Origin: Chloroflexota bacterium
GTDB taxonomy: Bacteria > Chloroflexota > Dehalococcoidia > JACPPY01
Assembly: GCA_016189825.1 (NCBI GenBank)
Contig: JACPRR010000234.1
Coordinates: forward strand, 1-6,921
DNA: 6,921 bases
Direction: 5' to 3'
Part shown: one piece after another, positions 5,982-6,921 of the stretch
Layout of the letters: each line of letters opens with the position of its first letter
Numbering within the stretch: position 1 is the first letter of the stretch
The notes under the pieces: model-generated
Told to the model about the DNA's origin: nothing
The model's input: the letters and a program-made list of their open reading frames with translations, nothing else
The model's database searches: none
Made by a program: the position numbers and the translations under genes

Positions 5982-6694
5982 ACGTCACATTCAGGGTCTT
6001 TCGCTTCAGCCCCGGGGTCGACAAGGAGCCGCACTTCGACACGTACTCGGTGCCGCTCAAGGAAAGCATGACGGTGCTCGAGGGGCTGCTGTACATACTG
6101 GACAATCTCGACCCAACTTTGTCGTTTCGATTTGCCTGCAGGGAAGGTGTCTGCGGTTCCTGCGCCATGTTCATCAACGGCTCGTACAAGCTGGCCTGCC
6201 AGACCCAGATAGGCGAGCTGAAGGCAAACAAGATAGAAGTTCAACCCCTGCCCAACTTCCCGCTGGTGAAAGACCTTGTCGTCGACCTCTCAGCCTTTTA
6301 CGAGAAGATTGAGAAAGTGCTGCCCTATTTAACGGCGAAGAATGACGTCGTGGAAAAGGAGCAACTGCAATCGCCGGTGGAGAGGAAACGCATCGATGAA
6401 GTCATAGACTGCATACTGTGCGCCGCGTGCCAGTCTGCCTGTCCACAGGGGTGGACCGGCAAGGATTTCCTGGGTCCGGCGGTGCTCATCAAGTCGTACC
6501 GCTTCATCGCTGACTCCCGCGACCGGGCCGGCGATGAGCGCCTGAAGCTCGTCTCGGGCGAGGACGGGGTGTGGCGTTGCCATTCTGCTTTCAATTGCGT
6601 GGAAGCCTGCCCCAAACATATCAACCAAACAGCCGCCATAGGCAGCCTGAAGAGGAAAGCCGTGGTCAGGAAGCTCCTGTTCTGGAAGCGCTAA
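5978..6694 (+). CDS. sdhB: Succinate dehydrogenase iron-sulfur subunit
   Basis: This 238-residue protein carries the three Fe-S clusters that link the SdhA flavin to the quinone. The N-terminal ferredoxin domain has the [2Fe-2S] ligands Cys54, Cys59, Cys62 (ACREGVCGSC) and Cys74. The C-terminal domain has CILCAACQSACP, giving Cys145, Cys148, Cys151 plus Cys211 for [4Fe-4S], and Cys155, Cys201 and Cys207 for [3Fe-4S]. No cluster ligand is missing, and the length equals that of E. coli SdhB (238). Trp159 and His202 align with the E. coli quinone/heme-side residues Trp164 and His207. The TTG start at 5978 overlaps the sdhA stop (TTGA) and has GAGGAG at 5964-5969; starting there yields a typical N-terminal beta strand (NVTFRVFRF), whereas the next ATG would cut into the ferredoxin fold. 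It is the last gene of the visible operon. Confidence 0.96.
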   Translation: MNVTFRVFRFSPGVDKEPHFDTYSVPLKESMTVLEGLLYILDNLDPTLSFRFACREGVCGSCAMFINGSYKLACQTQIGELKANKIEVQPLPNFPLVKDLVVDLSAFYEKIEKVLPYLTAKNDVVEKEQLQSPVERKRIDEVIDCILCAACQSACPQGWTGKDFLGPAVLIKSYRFIADSRDRAGDERLKLVSGEDGVWRCHSAFNCVEACPKHINQTAAIGSLKRKAVVRKLLFWKR

Positions 6695-6729
6695 TACAAA
6701 CGAACCAAGTGATGTTGCATTACCATGGG

Positions 6730-6758
6730 TGGCACAGGCGTCAGCCTGTCTCATAAGT
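6730..6758 (+). repeat. Left arm of inverted-repeat element downstream of sdhB
   Basis: The arm reads TGGCACAGGC, GTC, AGCCTGTCTCA, TAAGT. It contains its own small hairpin, ACAGGC (6734-6739) with GCCTGT (6744-6749) around a GTCA loop. AGCCTGTCTCA (6743-6753) is the exact reverse complement of TGAGACAGGCT at 6890-6900, and ATAAGT (6753-6758) that of ACTTAT at 6879-6884. It begins 35 bases after the sdhB stop. Such compact ACAGGC/GCCTGT palindromes resemble dispersed extragenic repeats, but copies elsewhere in the genome cannot be seen from here. Confidence 0.65.
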
Positions 6759-6870
6759 CGGTCTTGAATCATTGTAGTGGTGACTGGACTGCGGGGCTGC
6801 CCCCTTGGAGCCTTTCTGTGGGGAGCATAGTCGGAATAGTTCGTCTGGCATCAACGCTTGTGGTGAAGTG

Positions 6871-6890
6871 GGAACATCACTTATGTTTTT
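6871..6890 (+). terminator. Possible weak intrinsic terminator after sdhB
   Basis: AACAT (6873-6877) pairs with ATGTT (6883-6887) around the loop CACTT and is followed by TTT, giving a total run of five T at 6886-6890. Two G-T pairs could lengthen the stem. The stem is AT-rich and short, and it lies 177 bases beyond the sdhB stop and overlaps the right repeat arm. It could end the operon transcript, but the repeat hairpins themselves are equally plausible end structures. Confidence 0.22.
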
Positions 6891-6921
6891 GAGACAGGCT
6901 GGCGTCCCTGCCTGTGCGCCA
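6879..6921 (-). repeat. Right arm of inverted-repeat element (reaches window end)
   Basis: On the minus strand this arm reads TGGCGCACAGGC, AGGGACGCC, AGCCTGTCTCA, AAAAC, ATAAGT, which parallels the left arm with a few insertions. It has an internal hairpin, ACAGGC (6894-6899) with GCCTGT (6910-6915). The two arms enclose about 120 bases (6759-6878) in which I see no gene, tRNA or clear promoter. The overall plan is MITE-like or that of a paired extragenic palindrome. The element may continue past the window edge, so its true end is unknown. Confidence 0.6.

Noticed and set aside
6571..6756. Short plus-strand frame overlapping the 3' end of sdhB
   Set aside because: It is a frame-shifted reading of sdhB that runs into the repeat; it has no Shine-Dalgarno or recognisable content.
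6329..6772. Minus-strand open frame crossing the sdhB end into the tail
   Set aside because: It is antisense to the conserved Fe-S half of sdhB and shows no family motif.
6793..6804. GGGG-CTG-CCCC as an intrinsic terminator
   Set aside because: The stem has only four pairs with a three-base loop and is followed by CTTGGAG, not a T-run.
6695..6921. CRISPR array or tRNA in the tail
   Set aside because: There are only two repeat units, they are inverted rather than direct, and no cloverleaf could be formed by eye.

Overview
The window is one dense, co-directional (+ strand) block of citric-acid-cycle genes from a GC-rich prokaryote, followed by about 227 bases without a gene. The organism is most likely a bacterium. 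The combination of a two-subunit aconitase/LeuD-type dehydratase, a short isocitrate dehydrogenase, an LDH-like malate dehydrogenase, class I fumarase alpha and sdhCDAB fits Chloroflexota (Dehalococcoidia-like). That placement rests on gene content and remembered protein style, so it is tentative.

Layout: 1-25, the last codons of a hydratase large subunit; 25-519, its small subunit (probable aconitase small subunit); 567-1652, isocitrate dehydrogenase; 1662-2591, malate dehydrogenase; 2588-3433, class I fumarase alpha subunit; 3430-3804 sdhC; 3825-4238 sdhD; a 45-base gap with nested hairpins; 4284-5981 sdhA; 5978-6694 sdhB. The tail (6695-6921) holds a pair of inverted ACAGGC/GCCTGT-type repeats and no convincing gene.

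The enzymes cover citrate to 2-oxoglutarate (aconitase, isocitrate dehydrogenase) and succinate to oxaloacetate (complex II, fumarase, malate dehydrogenase). Citrate synthase, the 2-oxoglutarate step and succinyl-CoA synthetase are not in the window. Neither is the fumarase beta subunit, which the alpha subunit needs and which normally lies next to it. Four of the junctions are start/stop overlaps (TAGTG, TTGA, ATGA, TTGA), and half of the eight visible starts are GTG or TTG, so the block is probably one translationally coupled operon that began upstream of the window.

Most of this is ordinary central metabolism, and I see no undescribed defence or mobile system. The points worth a second look are: the orphan fumarase alpha subunit; an NADP-type cofactor signature and an Asp-to-Glu change at a metal-site position in the isocitrate dehydrogenase; SdhC and SdhD that look like duplicates of one another; altered quinone-site residues in complex II; a structured sdhD-sdhA gap with an ATGTGA start-stop overlapping the sdhA start; and the inverted-repeat element after sdhB.
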